Counted from the stretch's first letter, positions 51,361 through 61,561 are shown. The stretch is 64,000 nucleotides of DNA from Myxococcota bacterium (GCA_030748735.1 JASMLK010000058.1:1-64000); one strand, 5' to 3'. Numbers and translations: made by a program. Notes: generated from the letters alone by a model not told the origin.

Positions 51361-53757
51361 GTGCACGCCCGAATCGAAGCGCTTCTCGAGACCTTGGGAC
51401 ATTTCGTCTATCGCCGGGCGTGGTGGATCCTCGTCCTGGCGCTGGCGGTGACTGTTGGTGTGGGCACGCAGCTGAAGCACTTCTACATAGATGCGTCTCT
51501 CGAGGGCTTCTTTCGCAAGGATGACCCCGTTCGCGTCCTCTACGACGAGTTTCGCGAGCAGTACGGTCGCGACACTTTCATCCTGATCGCACTCGAGCCA
51601 GGTACCTCGATCTTCGAGCGCGAGTTCCTCGAAACACTTCGCGAGTTGCACGAGCGGCTCGAGAACGAAGTTCCCCTGGTCGTCGAAGCGACGAGTCTGG
51701 TGAACGCCCGCGTGACCCGTGGCGTGGGGGACGAGCTGGTCGTCGGCGAGTTGATGGAAGACTGGCCCGAAGACGACGCGGCGATCCGGACCATCGAAGA
51801 ACAGGCGCGCGCCAACCCGCTCTACGAAAAGAACCTGATCTCTGGCGACGGCCGGTGGACCACGATCATGCTCGAACTCGAGGTCTATTCTCAACTCGGG
51901 GAAGTGACGGATGCACTCGAAGGCTTCGAGCCGGGTTCAGAAAGCGAAGGAGAGCCACCCGAGTACCTGACCGGCGCAGAAGAGAGCGAGGTGATCGCTA
52001 CGGTGTTCGCGATGCTCGACGAGTACCGTGGTGAAGGGCTGCGCATCGAAGTGGCCGGTACGCCCGTGCTCACGGATCAGTTTTCGCTGTTGATGCAGCG
52101 GGACATGGGGCGCTTCACCGTGATGGCGCTGCTCATCATCGTCGTCAGCCTGGCCACGCTCTTTCGCCGCTTCGGAGCGGTCTTCTTGCCGCTCGTCACC
52201 GTGATCTGCGCAGTCATCGTCACGATGTCGATCATGGCTGCGACGGGGACGCCGCTCACATCGCCCACGCAGATCATCCCGACGTTCCTGCTCGCCGTAG
52301 GGGTCGGGGGTTCCGTGCACATCATGACGATCTACTACCAGGCGCGGCGCCAGGGGCTTTCGAAGGAAGACGCGCTGGCGCACTCGCTCGGCCATTCCGG
52401 GCTTGCCGTCATCATGACGAGCCTGACCACAGCCGGTGGGTTGCTTTCCTTCATCGCGGCGGAGCTACTCCCGATCGGGCACTTCGGCGTTTTCGCACCC
52501 GTTGGCGTGATGGTGGCGCTCTTCTTCTCGCTCACGATGTTGCCCGCACTGGTTGCGGTTTCGCCTGGCCGGCGGCAGGGGCAGGGCGAGGCCAAACCAC
52601 TCTTCTTTACCCAGCAGTTGTTGGTCGATGTCGGTGTGTTCTCGGCGCGTCACAGCACAGCGATCCTGGTGGTTACGTCCCTGATCGTGGCCGCGGCTCT
52701 CTACGGAACCACCATGCTCCGCGTTGCACACAGTCCCTTCGATTGGTTCCCCGACGGCGACGCGACCCGGATCGGCATGGAAACCATGGACACCAACATG
52801 GGGGGCATGGGGAACATCGAGCTGATGGTCGACACGGGCGAGGTCAACGGCTTTCATGACCCCGCCTTTCTCGCGCAGGTCGATGTCCTGCGCGACTACG
52901 TCTACACCCTCGACGTGAACGACGTGCAGGCCGGTAAGGTTCTCTCGCTGACCGACGTGCTGAAGGAAACCCACCGCGCCCTCAACGAGAACCGCAGCGA
53001 CTTCTATCTGATTCCCACAGATCGCAACCTCGTCGCGCAGGAGTTGTTGCTCTTCGAGAATGCCGGGAGTGACGACGTCGAAGACCTCGTCGATTCGACG
53101 TTTCAGAGCGGACGTATCTCGGTGCGCGTACCCATCGGCGATGCGGTGGCGTATCCGCCGTTCATCAGCGCAGTGGTCGAAGGCGCAGAGCGGCTCTTCG
53201 GCCCGAACGTGGAGGTCCGGGCTTCGGGCATCGTGCACGTGATTGGCGCGACCATGACGGCCGTGCTCGAAACCATGCTGCGCAGCTACGGGATGGCACT
53301 TGCGATCATCACGCCGTTGATGGTGTTGCTGATCGGGAAGGTGCGGGTCGGCCTGCTGGCCATGATCCCGAACCTGACGCCGGTGCTGCTGGCCCTCGGC
53401 ATCATGGGCTGGGCCGATATCCCCCTCGACGCCTTCACGCTTCTCGTTGGAAGCATCGCCATGGGCCTCGCGGTCGACGACACCATCCACTTCATGCACA
53501 ACTTCCGTCGCTACTTCGACGAGGCCGCAAACGTCGAGGTCGCCGTGCGCAAGACCCTCGAAACGACCGGCCAGGCGCTCCTCTTTACGAGCATCGTCCT
53601 GTCTCTCGGCTTCGCGATCTACACCCAGGCCTACCTCACCAACCTCTTCTACTTCGGGTTGCTCACTTCGCTGACGATCGTGTTTGCCTTTCTTGCCGAC
53701 ATCGTTCTCGCCCCCGCGCTGCTCGTGAAGGTCTTTTCGGCCGAGAAGACCGCGTGA
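51361..53757 (+). CDS. RND-superfamily exporter, MMPL/HAE-3 type
   Basis: 798 residues with two repeats of a large exported loop and a six-helix bundle. Characteristic late motif: GSIAMGLAVDDTIHFMHNFR. Earlier, PTFLLAVGVGGSVHIMTIYY is the matching motif of the first half. Such transporters move lipids or hydrophobic molecules (hopanoid and mycolate exporters belong here). GTG start. A second, distantly similar exporter is at 59066-61552. The remnant of a wax ester synthase lies convergent at its end, so a lipid link is possible but speculative. Confidence 0.9.
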   Translation: MHARIEALLETLGHFVYRRAWWILVLALAVTVGVGTQLKHFYIDASLEGFFRKDDPVRVLYDEFREQYGRDTFILIALEPGTSIFEREFLETLRELHERLENEVPLVVEATSLVNARVTRGVGDELVVGELMEDWPEDDAAIRTIEEQARANPLYEKNLISGDGRWTTIMLELEVYSQLGEVTDALEGFEPGSESEGEPPEYLTGAEESEVIATVFAMLDEYRGEGLRIEVAGTPVLTDQFSLLMQRDMGRFTVMALLIIVVSLATLFRRFGAVFLPLVTVICAVIVTMSIMAATGTPLTSPTQIIPTFLLAVGVGGSVHIMTIYYQARRQGLSKEDALAHSLGHSGLAVIMTSLTTAGGLLSFIAAELLPIGHFGVFAPVGVMVALFFSLTMLPALVAVSPGRRQGQGEAKPLFFTQQLLVDVGVFSARHSTAILVVTSLIVAAALYGTTMLRVAHSPFDWFPDGDATRIGMETMDTNMGGMGNIELMVDTGEVNGFHDPAFLAQVDVLRDYVYTLDVNDVQAGKVLSLTDVLKETHRALNENRSDFYLIPTDRNLVAQELLLFENAGSDDVEDLVDSTFQSGRISVRVPIGDAVAYPPFISAVVEGAERLFGPNVEVRASGIVHVIGATMTAVLETMLRSYGMALAIITPLMVLLIGKVRVGLLAMIPNLTPVLLALGIMGWADIPLDAFTLLVGSIAMGLAVDDTIHFMHNFRRYFDEAANVEVAVRKTLETTGQALLFTSIVLSLGFAIYTQAYLTNLFYFGLLTSLTIVFAFLADIVLAPALLVKVFSAEKTA

Positions 53758-53890
53758 TCTTCGTCGGCGGGTTGGTGGACGGATCGAGCACGCAGATGCC
53801 ACCGACATGGCCCCACGTCTTGCCCGTGTCCATCGCGAGGAAGATGGCGTCACTTGCCGAAAGTTGGGTGACCTTGTGTTTGCGTTCCAT
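53758..53890 (-). pseudogene. N-terminal remnant of a wax ester synthase/diacylglycerol acyltransferase
   Basis: From the ATG at 53890 the frame reads MERKHKVTQLSASDAIFLAM then DTGKTWGHVGGICVLDPS, the conserved WS/DGAT start (LSxxDAxFLxME...HVGGxxVxD). After about 44 residues the frame enters the antisense of the MMPL gene end. The HHxxxDG active site and the rest of roughly 450 residues are missing. Confidence 0.65.
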
Positions 53891-54092
53891 CGCCTGACCG
53901 AGCCTCCGGTTGGGGGGAGTGTCAGAATAGCGAGGGGGCGCGAGTTGCTCGATCCGCGAGCAGGGGCGATGCTGCACATGCGGGCGTCCGAACGGCCTGT
54001 CGAGCAGATCAGGAGCGAGTGCCCAGAATGCGTCCGAATCCACCGCGCGTTGTCGTCATGGCTTTCGGGCTGCCGACCGGCGAGGGGTGCCC

Positions 54093-55085
54093 GTGGACCC
54101 GGTGAGCCAGGGAGCGCTGGGGGCGGCTGCGGCCCTGATCGTGGCCAGGCCCGAGCATGCGCGCCCGGTCGCGTTGTTGGGCGCGCTTTCAGGCATGGCG
54201 CCGGACCTCGACGTCTTCATCCAGTCGCCGCGCGACCCCTTGTTCTTTCTCGAGTACCACCGGCAGTTCAGCCACGCCCTGGTCTTCATTCCCGTTGGTG
54301 CGTTGCTCTGCGCCCTGCTGGCCAGCCCACTGTTGCGTGGCAGGCTGTCGATTCGTGAGGTTTATCGAGCCTGCCTCCTCGGCTACGGGAGTCACGGTTT
54401 GCTGGACGCCTGTACGTCCTATGGCACGCAGCTGCTGTGGCCGTTCTCGGACCTGCGCATTGCCTGGAACAACGTGTCGGTGGTCGATCCGCTCTTCACG
54501 GTTCCTTTGTTGATCGGCATCGTCGTTGCTTCGATGCGAAAGACGCCGCGGTTCGCGCAAGTTGCGGCGGTCTGGGCCGTGGCCTACCTGCTCGTTGGCG
54601 CTGCGCAACGCGAGCGTGCCGAGATGGTGGGGGGTGAAATTGCGTCGAGTCGTGGGCATCAACCGATCGAGTTGGTTGCGAAGCCTGCGTTCGGGAGTCT
54701 GCTGCTCTGGAAGACCATCTATGAATACGAAGACCGCTACTACGTCGACGCCGTACGGTTGGGCTTGAGCGCCAGATCGTTTCCGGGACAGAGCACGAGT
54801 AAACTGGATCCACGCCGCGACCTGCGTTGGCTTTCGCCAGGGAGCCAGCAAGCTCGCGACATCGAACGCTTTCGTTGGTATTCGAGCGGGTATCTGGCCC
54901 TCGACCCCGCAAGCAGAAACCGCATCATCGACGTCCGCTATTCGATGGTGCCGGTTCGCATCGAGGCGTTGTGGGGGATCGTGCTGAACAGGGGGGCAGC
55001 CCGCGATGCCCACGCCGGCTTCTTCACTTCGCGAAAGCCGAGCGCAGAACATCGGAAAGAAACGCTGCGGCTCTTCTTCGACTAG
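54093..55085 (+). CDS. YdjM-like membrane-bound metal-dependent hydrolase (DUF457 family)
   Basis: 330 residues. Conserved features: VSQGALGAAAALI at the start, SGMAPDLDVF, EYHRQFSHALVFIP and SHGLLDACTSYGTQLLWPF, which give the Asp/His metal-ligand pattern of this membrane family. Several transmembrane segments lie in the first 180 residues, followed by a soluble C-terminal domain. The GTG at 54093 has GAGGGG at good distance; a GTG at 54087 is the alternative. Substrate and role unknown. Confidence 0.82.
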   Translation: MDPVSQGALGAAAALIVARPEHARPVALLGALSGMAPDLDVFIQSPRDPLFFLEYHRQFSHALVFIPVGALLCALLASPLLRGRLSIREVYRACLLGYGSHGLLDACTSYGTQLLWPFSDLRIAWNNVSVVDPLFTVPLLIGIVVASMRKTPRFAQVAAVWAVAYLLVGAAQRERAEMVGGEIASSRGHQPIELVAKPAFGSLLLWKTIYEYEDRYYVDAVRLGLSARSFPGQSTSKLDPRRDLRWLSPGSQQARDIERFRWYSSGYLALDPASRNRIIDVRYSMVPVRIEALWGIVLNRGAARDAHAGFFTSRKPSAEHRKETLRLFFD

Positions 55086-55116
55086 CAGGTCGTTGCGACA
55101 GACTGGAGTGCAACGA

Positions 55117-55977
55117 ATGAAGTCCGTCCTCGTAACCGGAGCAAACAAGGGCATCGGCCTGGCCGTCGTCGAGGCCATCCTGCGCGAACAGCCGGGGTAC
55201 CGGGTGATTCTGGGGTCCCGGAACTCCGACCGGGGAAAGGCCGCCAAAGAGGCCCTGCAAGCGAGCGATGAATCCTGGCCCGATCGAATCCATGTATTGG
55301 AGATCGATGTCGGCAGTGATCGGTCGGTGTCGGAAGCCGGGGCACGGCTGGCAGCGCAGATCGGCGAAGCGACTTCACCCCTGTATGGCGTCGTCAACAA
55401 TGCGGGCGCAATCACGGGGAGTGTGCGCGAAGTGCTGGATGTGAACGTCCGTGGCATTCACCGGGTATGCGAGGTCTTCGCGCCGCGGGTCGAGGCAGGC
55501 GGTCGGATCGTGAACGTCACTTCGGCTTCGGGCCCGAACTTCGTGACCCGATGTGACGCGCAGAGACACGCCTTCTTTACCGACGAGGACATGACCTGGG
55601 AGCGACTCGAGCGGTTCATGCAGGAATGCGCCGAACTCGATGACTTCGCGTCTCTCGGGATGGACAGCGACTCGGCCTACGGCTTGTCCAAAGCCTGCGC
55701 GAACGTGTTGACGATCTTTCTTGCCAGGCGTCATCCGGAACTGTTCGTCAACGCCTGCACACCCGGCTACATCAACACCGATCTCGGGAGGGAAACGCTC
55801 GGTACACGAACCCCCGAGGAAGCCGGCATGAAGACTCCCGCAGACGGCGCGCGGGTGATCATGAAACTGCTGTTCGATGCGCCTCGCGGAAGAGGTCACT
55901 ACTACGGCAGCGACGGTCTGCGTAGTCCGATCGACCACTACCGGGCGCCGGGGTCCCCCGAACACGCGGGCGACTGA
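55117..55977 (+). CDS. Short-chain dehydrogenase/reductase (carbonyl-reductase-like)
   Basis: 286 residues. The NAD(P)-binding TGANKGIGLAVVEAIL, NNAG in GVVNNAGAITG, and the active site in YGLSKACANVLTIF (YxxxK) with upstream Ser in VTSASGPN are all present. The TGANKGIG variant and the insert before the active site are typical of the classical carbonyl-reductase group, which reduces ketones with NADPH. The true start is the ATG at 55117 (GGAG about 8 bases upstream). Confidence 0.88.
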   Translation: MKSVLVTGANKGIGLAVVEAILREQPGYRVILGSRNSDRGKAAKEALQASDESWPDRIHVLEIDVGSDRSVSEAGARLAAQIGEATSPLYGVVNNAGAITGSVREVLDVNVRGIHRVCEVFAPRVEAGGRIVNVTSASGPNFVTRCDAQRHAFFTDEDMTWERLERFMQECAELDDFASLGMDSDSAYGLSKACANVLTIFLARRHPELFVNACTPGYINTDLGRETLGTRTPEEAGMKTPADGARVIMKLLFDAPRGRGHYYGSDGLRSPIDHYRAPGSPEHAGD

Positions 55978-56084
55978 CGTCGCGCTTTCGAGTCCGGAAT
56001 CCGTGGTGCCGTGCCTCGGCCTCCGAAGTAGTATTGCGGTGCGATAGGGAACAGCGTTCACGAGCAATCGAGAGGGACCGTTCA

Positions 56085-57095
56085 ATGATTCGCCACGCCG
56101 CCTGTGATCGATCGATGAAGGGTAGAGTTCGACGACTGCACCACCGCGCAACCCTGCGCCCTGCGATTCTGCAGCTCGTCGGGTTCATCATGGTCGCGTT
56201 GACTCCGATCGCATGGAGCACGTCAGCCATTGCCGTGGACTGGCAGCCCTACGAGATCGGCATCGCGAACCGTGAAGCAGGGCGGATGCGCGCGCTAGCC
56301 GAGAGGTTGAGCAAGCAGAACGTCTTCTATCAGCGGCATCTCGCGGGCGTGCAGAAGCGCGACATGCACGGCCCGGTCAACGAGATCGACCGCATTCTGG
56401 AACAGCTCAACCGCGGCAGCACGTACTATTCCGTTGCGGGTCCCCCGAACGAGCAAGCAAGGCTAAAGCTCGCCGCAATCGATGAGGCCTGGATACCCGT
56501 ACGCAAGCTCGCACTCGCAAGCCCCTACGACTACCTGCGACGCGCCCAGCAGTTCGTCCCGCCCGAAAGCCCGCGCGGCGACCCGTTGGTTCTCGCCGGG
56601 TTCGACAAGCTGGCGGCCCGGTTCATCAGTCAGGTCGAAAAGTTGATGGACGTCTACTACGCGGAGTGTGTGAAGACGAACTACCAATTGTGCGATGTGT
56701 CGCGACGTTCGGGGCAGCCCACCATGCTGGCCGAGCGGGTGATGAAGGAAATCGTCTTCATCCACGCGGGCATCGAGCCCGAGAAGAGGGGGAAGCGACT
56801 CGCCGAATCGGTCGAGCTGTTCGATTCGAATTGGGTGGGTTTCGGCAAAGCCTCTCTGTACCAGGCGGCGGTCGACCCCTCGCGCGGGGAGGATGGACAG
56901 TTCATCGCAGGTCTGCGCAAGAGCATCGACCGTAACTGGACCACGCTCCGCGGAGAAGCCAACCTCGCGATGGAGGGGCGCGTAGACGAAGTCGATCTCG
57001 CCGCGATGCTGACGGTTCAACGCAGTGTGGTGGACGAGTTCGAACGATTCGTCGCGGTGATCGGCCGCTTCGCCGCGGGCGGATTCGGCCGCTAA
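56085..57095 (+). CDS. Exported protein with PilJ-like (type IV pili MCP N-terminal) domain
   Basis: 336 residues. A hydrophobic export or anchor segment (LQLVGFIMVALTPIAWSTSA, about residues 30-50) is followed by helical repeats. GRMRALAERLSKQNVFYQRH and QPTMLAERVMKEIVFIHAGI resemble the xRxRMLxxRxAKxY pattern of the PilJ/NarX-type sensor domain. No methyl-accepting or kinase part follows, so it is a stand-alone periplasmic sensor or binding protein. GAGAGGG stands before the ATG at 56085. Function unknown. Confidence 0.65.
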   Translation: MIRHAACDRSMKGRVRRLHHRATLRPAILQLVGFIMVALTPIAWSTSAIAVDWQPYEIGIANREAGRMRALAERLSKQNVFYQRHLAGVQKRDMHGPVNEIDRILEQLNRGSTYYSVAGPPNEQARLKLAAIDEAWIPVRKLALASPYDYLRRAQQFVPPESPRGDPLVLAGFDKLAARFISQVEKLMDVYYAECVKTNYQLCDVSRRSGQPTMLAERVMKEIVFIHAGIEPEKRGKRLAESVELFDSNWVGFGKASLYQAAVDPSRGEDGQFIAGLRKSIDRNWTTLRGEANLAMEGRVDEVDLAAMLTVQRSVVDEFERFVAVIGRFAAGGFGR

Positions 57096-57124
57096 CGAAA
57101 ACCCGGACCCCACAGGAGAGATTC

Positions 57125-57493
57125 ATGTTCAGTCACGTGATGGTTGGCGTAAGCGACATCGAGGCATCCAAGCGGTTCTATGACGCCATCTTCGCGACCC
57201 TCGGCCTCGGTCCGGGCGTCGACAACAACGGGCGGTACTTCTACGTGAGCCCCGACGGCGTCTTCGCCATCACCATCCCCATCGACGGTGAGTCCGCGTC
57301 ACATGGCAACGGAAGCACGATCGGTTTCAGGGTGGAGTCCGCCAAGCAGGGCAACACCTGGCACGCGGCCGGTGTTGCGAATGGTGGAACGGCCGTCGAG
57401 GAGCCTCCGGGGCCGCGCGAGAGCGGGATGTATCTCGCCTACCTGCGGGACCCGGACGGGAACAAGCTCTGCGCTCTTTGTCCTCCGAGCTGA
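57125..57493 (+). CDS. VOC-family (glyoxalase/bleomycin resistance-like) protein
   Basis: 122 residues. It starts MFSHVMVGVSDIEASKRFYD with the metal-site His, has the paired beta-alpha-beta modules, and ends in GMYLAYLRDPDGNKLCALCP (the usual DPDGNxxE/C strand). It may be a metal-dependent lyase, dioxygenase or resistance protein; the family is too broad to say more. CAGGAG precedes the ATG. Confidence 0.85.
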   Translation: MFSHVMVGVSDIEASKRFYDAIFATLGLGPGVDNNGRYFYVSPDGVFAITIPIDGESASHGNGSTIGFRVESAKQGNTWHAAGVANGGTAVEEPPGPRESGMYLAYLRDPDGNKLCALCPPS

Positions 57494-57538
57494 GGGCTTT
57501 GCCCAGCCGGCTGATGGCGCCTCGGTGAAGCAACTCGA

Positions 57539-58999
57539 TCAGTAGGCCCGCCAACGCCGCTTGATGTGTGCCTGGCGGATGGCGATTTCGGCTCGTCGTT
57601 GTTCGGGCGTGATTCGCGGTGTGTCTGCGGGCAGAACCTGATCCAGGCGTTTCAGCTTCGTCACGAAGGCTTCGGCGGTGGGCATCTTGTCGGCCGGCGG
57701 ATCCTCGCGAAAGACGAACCGCATCGCGTGTTGTCCGTAGTCGTAGCCGGTGGTCGCGACCCAACCCTGGTAGCCCGGATCGGCTATCGAAATGATGTAG
57801 TACCGCGAACCATCGCTCGATACCGGCAGTTGATGTCCCGACAAGCTGCTGACGTGATTCTGCTGGTCCGGCCCCTCGAACCAGAGGTTGCCCAGCTGCA
57901 TCCCGATGTAGTGAGGCTCTACTGGAGCCGTGACCTTGACGACCAGTGCTTCATCGGGGGCTAGCTGATACAAGCCGCTCGCGTAGAGCTGGCGCGAGCC
58001 CGCCACTCCCCCGGCCGTGAACGGCGGCGCCGGTTGATTGATGCCGTTGAGGGGCAGGTTGCGGCGGCCGTCTCCATTGGCGTCGTCCCGCATTTCGAGG
58101 GGGAACTTCTGCAGGAGGTTCCAGAAGCGGATCTGTTTCGGGAGTTCATCTCCGATTCGCTTCAAGCGTTTCGCAACGAAGGCGGCGTCGATCGGTGCCT
58201 TGGTTTCACCGATGGCGTCCTCGCGAACGATGTCCAACTCGAGTGCGGCTTCGAATTCCCAATCCGAAAAGATCTCTCGAACCGCCAGCCAGCGCGCTTC
58301 GGCCAACCCGGTTTCACCCGTGGACGCACAGGTCATGGTCTTGCGGGTCGGCAGGAAGTTGCCGCGATGGTCGGCCGGCTCTTCCGGACCGATCAGGATT
58401 TCGAACCGATTCCCCTCGAGCTTCAAATCGAACACGTTGATGAATGCGAGCGTCTGGCTCTTGCATTGCGCCATTTCCGCTAGCTCACCCGTCGCTCCGG
58501 GAACGTCGGTGATCGTCTGAAAGGTAACCATGCGCGGCGCCTTGGGGCCCGTGCGTCCGCGGGAGGAGTCGCGCCATTCGCGCGTGTCCGCGGCAGTCCC
58601 TCGCACCCGGTAGTAGGCGTTCGGATCCAGCGGCGCCTTCAGGTACATGGTGTCGGGGTTTTCGGCGGTCCACTTGCGCAACATGTCTATCGAGCGATGG
58701 AATTCGGGGAAGCGCGGGTCCATGCGCATCTCGAGTTCGATCATGCGCCCGATATGGCCGAGCGCATAGCGGTACCCCTCCGCCAGGTTGCGTTCGGTGG
58801 GGGCCGGTGGGAAATCCTTCGGGTCGGTGAGACTCGCCTGCGCGCGCTCGAGACCCGCGACGAACTCGCCCCAGGCTTCGCCCAACTGGGTGCGATGGTC
58901 GGAGGGTTCTGCGCCAACAGTCGGCACGGGGGCCACGAGGAAAGCCAGCAAGAGGGTCGGCACCAGAATCACTGCAATGCGCCACGCTACGTCGTTCAT
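57539..58999 (-). CDS. DUF1214-like exported protein
   Basis: 486 residues with a Sec signal (IAVILVPTLLLAFLVAPVPT). The mature part contains AEGYRYALGHIGRMIELEM, NPDTMYLKAPLDPNAYYRVR and a C-terminal ALVVKVTAPVEPHYIGMQLG with VSSDGSRYYIISIADPGYQG. This arrangement is that of DUF1214/DUF1254-type proteins common in mycobacteria and deltaproteobacteria. No catalytic role is established. GGGAGAAG precedes the ATG. Same strand as the exporter upstream. Confidence 0.72.
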   Translation of the reverse strand: MNDVAWRIAVILVPTLLLAFLVAPVPTVGAEPSDHRTQLGEAWGEFVAGLERAQASLTDPKDFPPAPTERNLAEGYRYALGHIGRMIELEMRMDPRFPEFHRSIDMLRKWTAENPDTMYLKAPLDPNAYYRVRGTAADTREWRDSSRGRTGPKAPRMVTFQTITDVPGATGELAEMAQCKSQTLAFINVFDLKLEGNRFEILIGPEEPADHRGNFLPTRKTMTCASTGETGLAEARWLAVREIFSDWEFEAALELDIVREDAIGETKAPIDAAFVAKRLKRIGDELPKQIRFWNLLQKFPLEMRDDANGDGRRNLPLNGINQPAPPFTAGGVAGSRQLYASGLYQLAPDEALVVKVTAPVEPHYIGMQLGNLWFEGPDQQNHVSSLSGHQLPVSSDGSRYYIISIADPGYQGWVATTGYDYGQHAMRFVFREDPPADKMPTAEAFVTKLKRLDQVLPADTPRITPEQRRAEIAIRQAHIKRRWRAY

Positions 59000-59065
59000 C
59001 GCGATCTTCTCCCAAGGCAGGCGCCTCCATTCACACGATGGGTGGAGACGACGCTTCTATGTATG

Positions 59066-61552
59066 TCACGCGTGTCGGGGCTGCTTGTCGAAGCGCACTC
59101 CGCACAATTCGAGCAGGGCCGGAAGCAAGAGGAGATCGGCGAGCAGGGCGGTGGTGAACGAGATCCCGATCAGGAAGCCGAAGTGGGCCATCCCCTGGTG
59201 TTTGGAGGTCGTGAGGATCAGGAACCCGAGCACGAGGATCACGGATGTGAAGGTGATGGCCTGTCCGACCTCCGAGATGGTCGACGCAATCGCACGTCGG
59301 GTGTCACCCGTTTCGAGCGCGAAGGCGCGGTAGTGGGTGATGAAGTGGATCGTGTCGTCCACCGCGATCCCGATGATCAACGGTGCGATGATCAGGGTGT
59401 CGGCATCGAGCGGGATTCCCGAGAGCCCCATGACACCAAAGGTGATCAGCACCGGATAGACGTTCGGGACCATGGCTACGAGCCCCGCCCGGGGTGAGCC
59501 GAAGACGATCAAGAGCAGCACCGTCACCACGACGAGCACGAGGCCGAAGCTCTGGATCTGTGCGCGACCGATGTAGTCCGCCATGCGCATGACGAGTGGC
59601 AGGCTCCCCGTGATCCCGACTTCGAGGTCCGGGTAGTCCTTCGAGAGCGAATCGAACACGCTTTGCGCACGCGCCTGAACGGTCTCGAAGAACTCGACGT
59701 ATTCCGACGACCCGTAGTTGAACATCCTTACGTTGATCCGCGCCTCGCTGTAGTCGTCGGGCACGAGCAGTTCGCGGTCTTCGGGGTTGGCGAGGTCGAA
59801 GAGCAGCAGCGTCTGGGCCAGCATCGGACGCTCCTGGGGGATGCGATACATCTCCTCGCGGTCCTCGTTGATGGCCTGGAAGGTGTTCTTGACCACGTCG
59901 GTGAGGGAGTCCGTGCGCACCACGAACTCGGGATGTTGTTCCTCGAGCAGCAGTTGCATCGCCTCCATCGCGTTCAGCACGCGTGGATCCTTCAACGCAT
60001 CCGTTTCGCCGAAGTCGAGGTAGATCTCCATGCCCTGGGTGCCACCCATCACGCGGTCGACCAGGTCGTGGGCCGCACGAATCGGCAGTCCGGGGCGGAT
60101 GATCTCGACGAGGTTCGAGTCGACCTGGACCCGGCTCACGCCATAGGCCCCAATCGCGCCGACGATCGCGAACACGACGACGATCGGTACGGGCCAGCGG
60201 CTCGGGACGGGCTCGAGGGTGCGGAGCATGCGTTGCACCCACGGTGTGCGGGTCGAATCTGCGGTCGACGCCTCGCGACGAACGGGGGCCCACGAGTCGA
60301 GCATGAGCGGCAGCAACACCATCGTGAAGGCGAAGGCGAACGTGACGCCCAGCGCCGCCGCCAGCCCGAAATTGCGAATCGGCGGGAGCGGAACGAAGGC
60401 GAGCGAGAGCATGCCGAGCGCAGTCGTCACGCTGGTCAGCAGGCAGGCCAGCCCGGACTTGCGGAACACGTGCTCGAGCGCCGAGGCGTGCTCCGCGCCT
60501 TTGCGGCGCCAATGCAGGTAGCCGGACATGATGTGCACCGAGTCCGCGATCCCCACGACGAGGACCAGGATCACGAGCACACTGATCATCAGGCTGAGCT
60601 TCAAGCCGAACCATCCCAGGAGACCGAGGGTGACGACGGTCGAGAAGCCCACGATGGCGATCGGCCAGACGACGCCGGAAAGCGATCGGAAGAGCACACC
60701 GAGAACCACCATCATGATCAGCAGTGCGCCCGAGAACAGGGCGTCGAGTTCGTCGACCAACACGTCGTTGAAGAAACCCATGATCATCGGGTTGCCAACG
60801 GCGTGGAAGTCGAGCGCTTGTGCGAACTGGGGGCTCGACGTCACCCCTGTGACGGCACGCGCGAATGCGGCGTACTCGACCATCGTGGTCGGCTTGCTGC
60901 TGGGGAGCGCGGTTTCACTCTCGTCCGCGTCGAAGGCTCCTTCGATCGCGTCCTCGCCATTGGATTCGGGTGGAAGGGCGCCGAGGTCGGTGCGGATCCA
61001 GATGCCTCCATAGCGCGAGTCGCCCGACATGTAGAAGCGCGGGTAGTCCTTGTGGGCGAGCGCTCGACGACGCAGCGCTTCGCGCTCTGTAGTCGATTCC
61101 GGGATGTGTTCGATGAAGTCGCGCGAGACGAGGGTGTCGCCCCGAACCTCGAGGTAGCTGGCATTGATGATCGTGGTGACGTCGAGGATGTGCTCGAGGG
61201 CGGCTGTGTCCGGCGAACTCGGCTCGTCACTTGCGTCGAGCAGGGCCTGCCCGACGCTGCGGACCGCTTCGAGGGAAGCCGGCGACAGCACGTCGCCATC
61301 CCGCGCTTCGTAGACGATGTAGACCCCCTCGTCGCTACCGAAGGTGTCCTTGAATCGCTCGTGGAGCAGGCGCACGGGGTCGTCCTCGAAGAAGAACGAC
61401 TCCATCGTCATGTCGATCTCGAGCCGGCCGAGACCGGCGCCCGTCACGACCGCGAGTGAGATCGCAACACTCCATACCACCAGGCGTCGTTCGAGAAGCC
61501 TGGCGGGCAGGGCGGCGAAGAAGCGGTTCAGGGCCTCGAGTGTGTCGTGCAC
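59066..61552 (-). CDS. RND-superfamily exporter, MMPL/HAE-3 type
   Basis: 828 residues, two repeats of exported loop plus six-helix bundle. ISVLVILVLVVGIADSVHIM and LIIGIAVDDTIHFITHYRAF are the paired motifs in TM4 and TM10. It is similar in plan to the protein at 51361-53757, with low sequence similarity. Probably exports a lipid or hydrophobic metabolite. GTG start. It follows a small four-helix membrane protein on the same strand. Confidence 0.9.
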   Translation of the reverse strand: MHDTLEALNRFFAALPARLLERRLVVWSVAISLAVVTGAGLGRLEIDMTMESFFFEDDPVRLLHERFKDTFGSDEGVYIVYEARDGDVLSPASLEAVRSVGQALLDASDEPSSPDTAALEHILDVTTIINASYLEVRGDTLVSRDFIEHIPESTTEREALRRRALAHKDYPRFYMSGDSRYGGIWIRTDLGALPPESNGEDAIEGAFDADESETALPSSKPTTMVEYAAFARAVTGVTSSPQFAQALDFHAVGNPMIMGFFNDVLVDELDALFSGALLIMMVVLGVLFRSLSGVVWPIAIVGFSTVVTLGLLGWFGLKLSLMISVLVILVLVVGIADSVHIMSGYLHWRRKGAEHASALEHVFRKSGLACLLTSVTTALGMLSLAFVPLPPIRNFGLAAALGVTFAFAFTMVLLPLMLDSWAPVRREASTADSTRTPWVQRMLRTLEPVPSRWPVPIVVVFAIVGAIGAYGVSRVQVDSNLVEIIRPGLPIRAAHDLVDRVMGGTQGMEIYLDFGETDALKDPRVLNAMEAMQLLLEEQHPEFVVRTDSLTDVVKNTFQAINEDREEMYRIPQERPMLAQTLLLFDLANPEDRELLVPDDYSEARINVRMFNYGSSEYVEFFETVQARAQSVFDSLSKDYPDLEVGITGSLPLVMRMADYIGRAQIQSFGLVLVVVTVLLLIVFGSPRAGLVAMVPNVYPVLITFGVMGLSGIPLDADTLIIAPLIIGIAVDDTIHFITHYRAFALETGDTRRAIASTISEVGQAITFTSVILVLGFLILTTSKHQGMAHFGFLIGISFTTALLADLLLLPALLELCGVRFDKQPRHA

Positions 61553-61561
61553 GACGACGCT

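Noticed and set aside
47175-53757. A genomic island or prophage covering the exporter genes
   Set aside because: No integrase, tRNA target, direct flanking repeats or base-composition shift is visible; these look like ordinary chromosomal genes.
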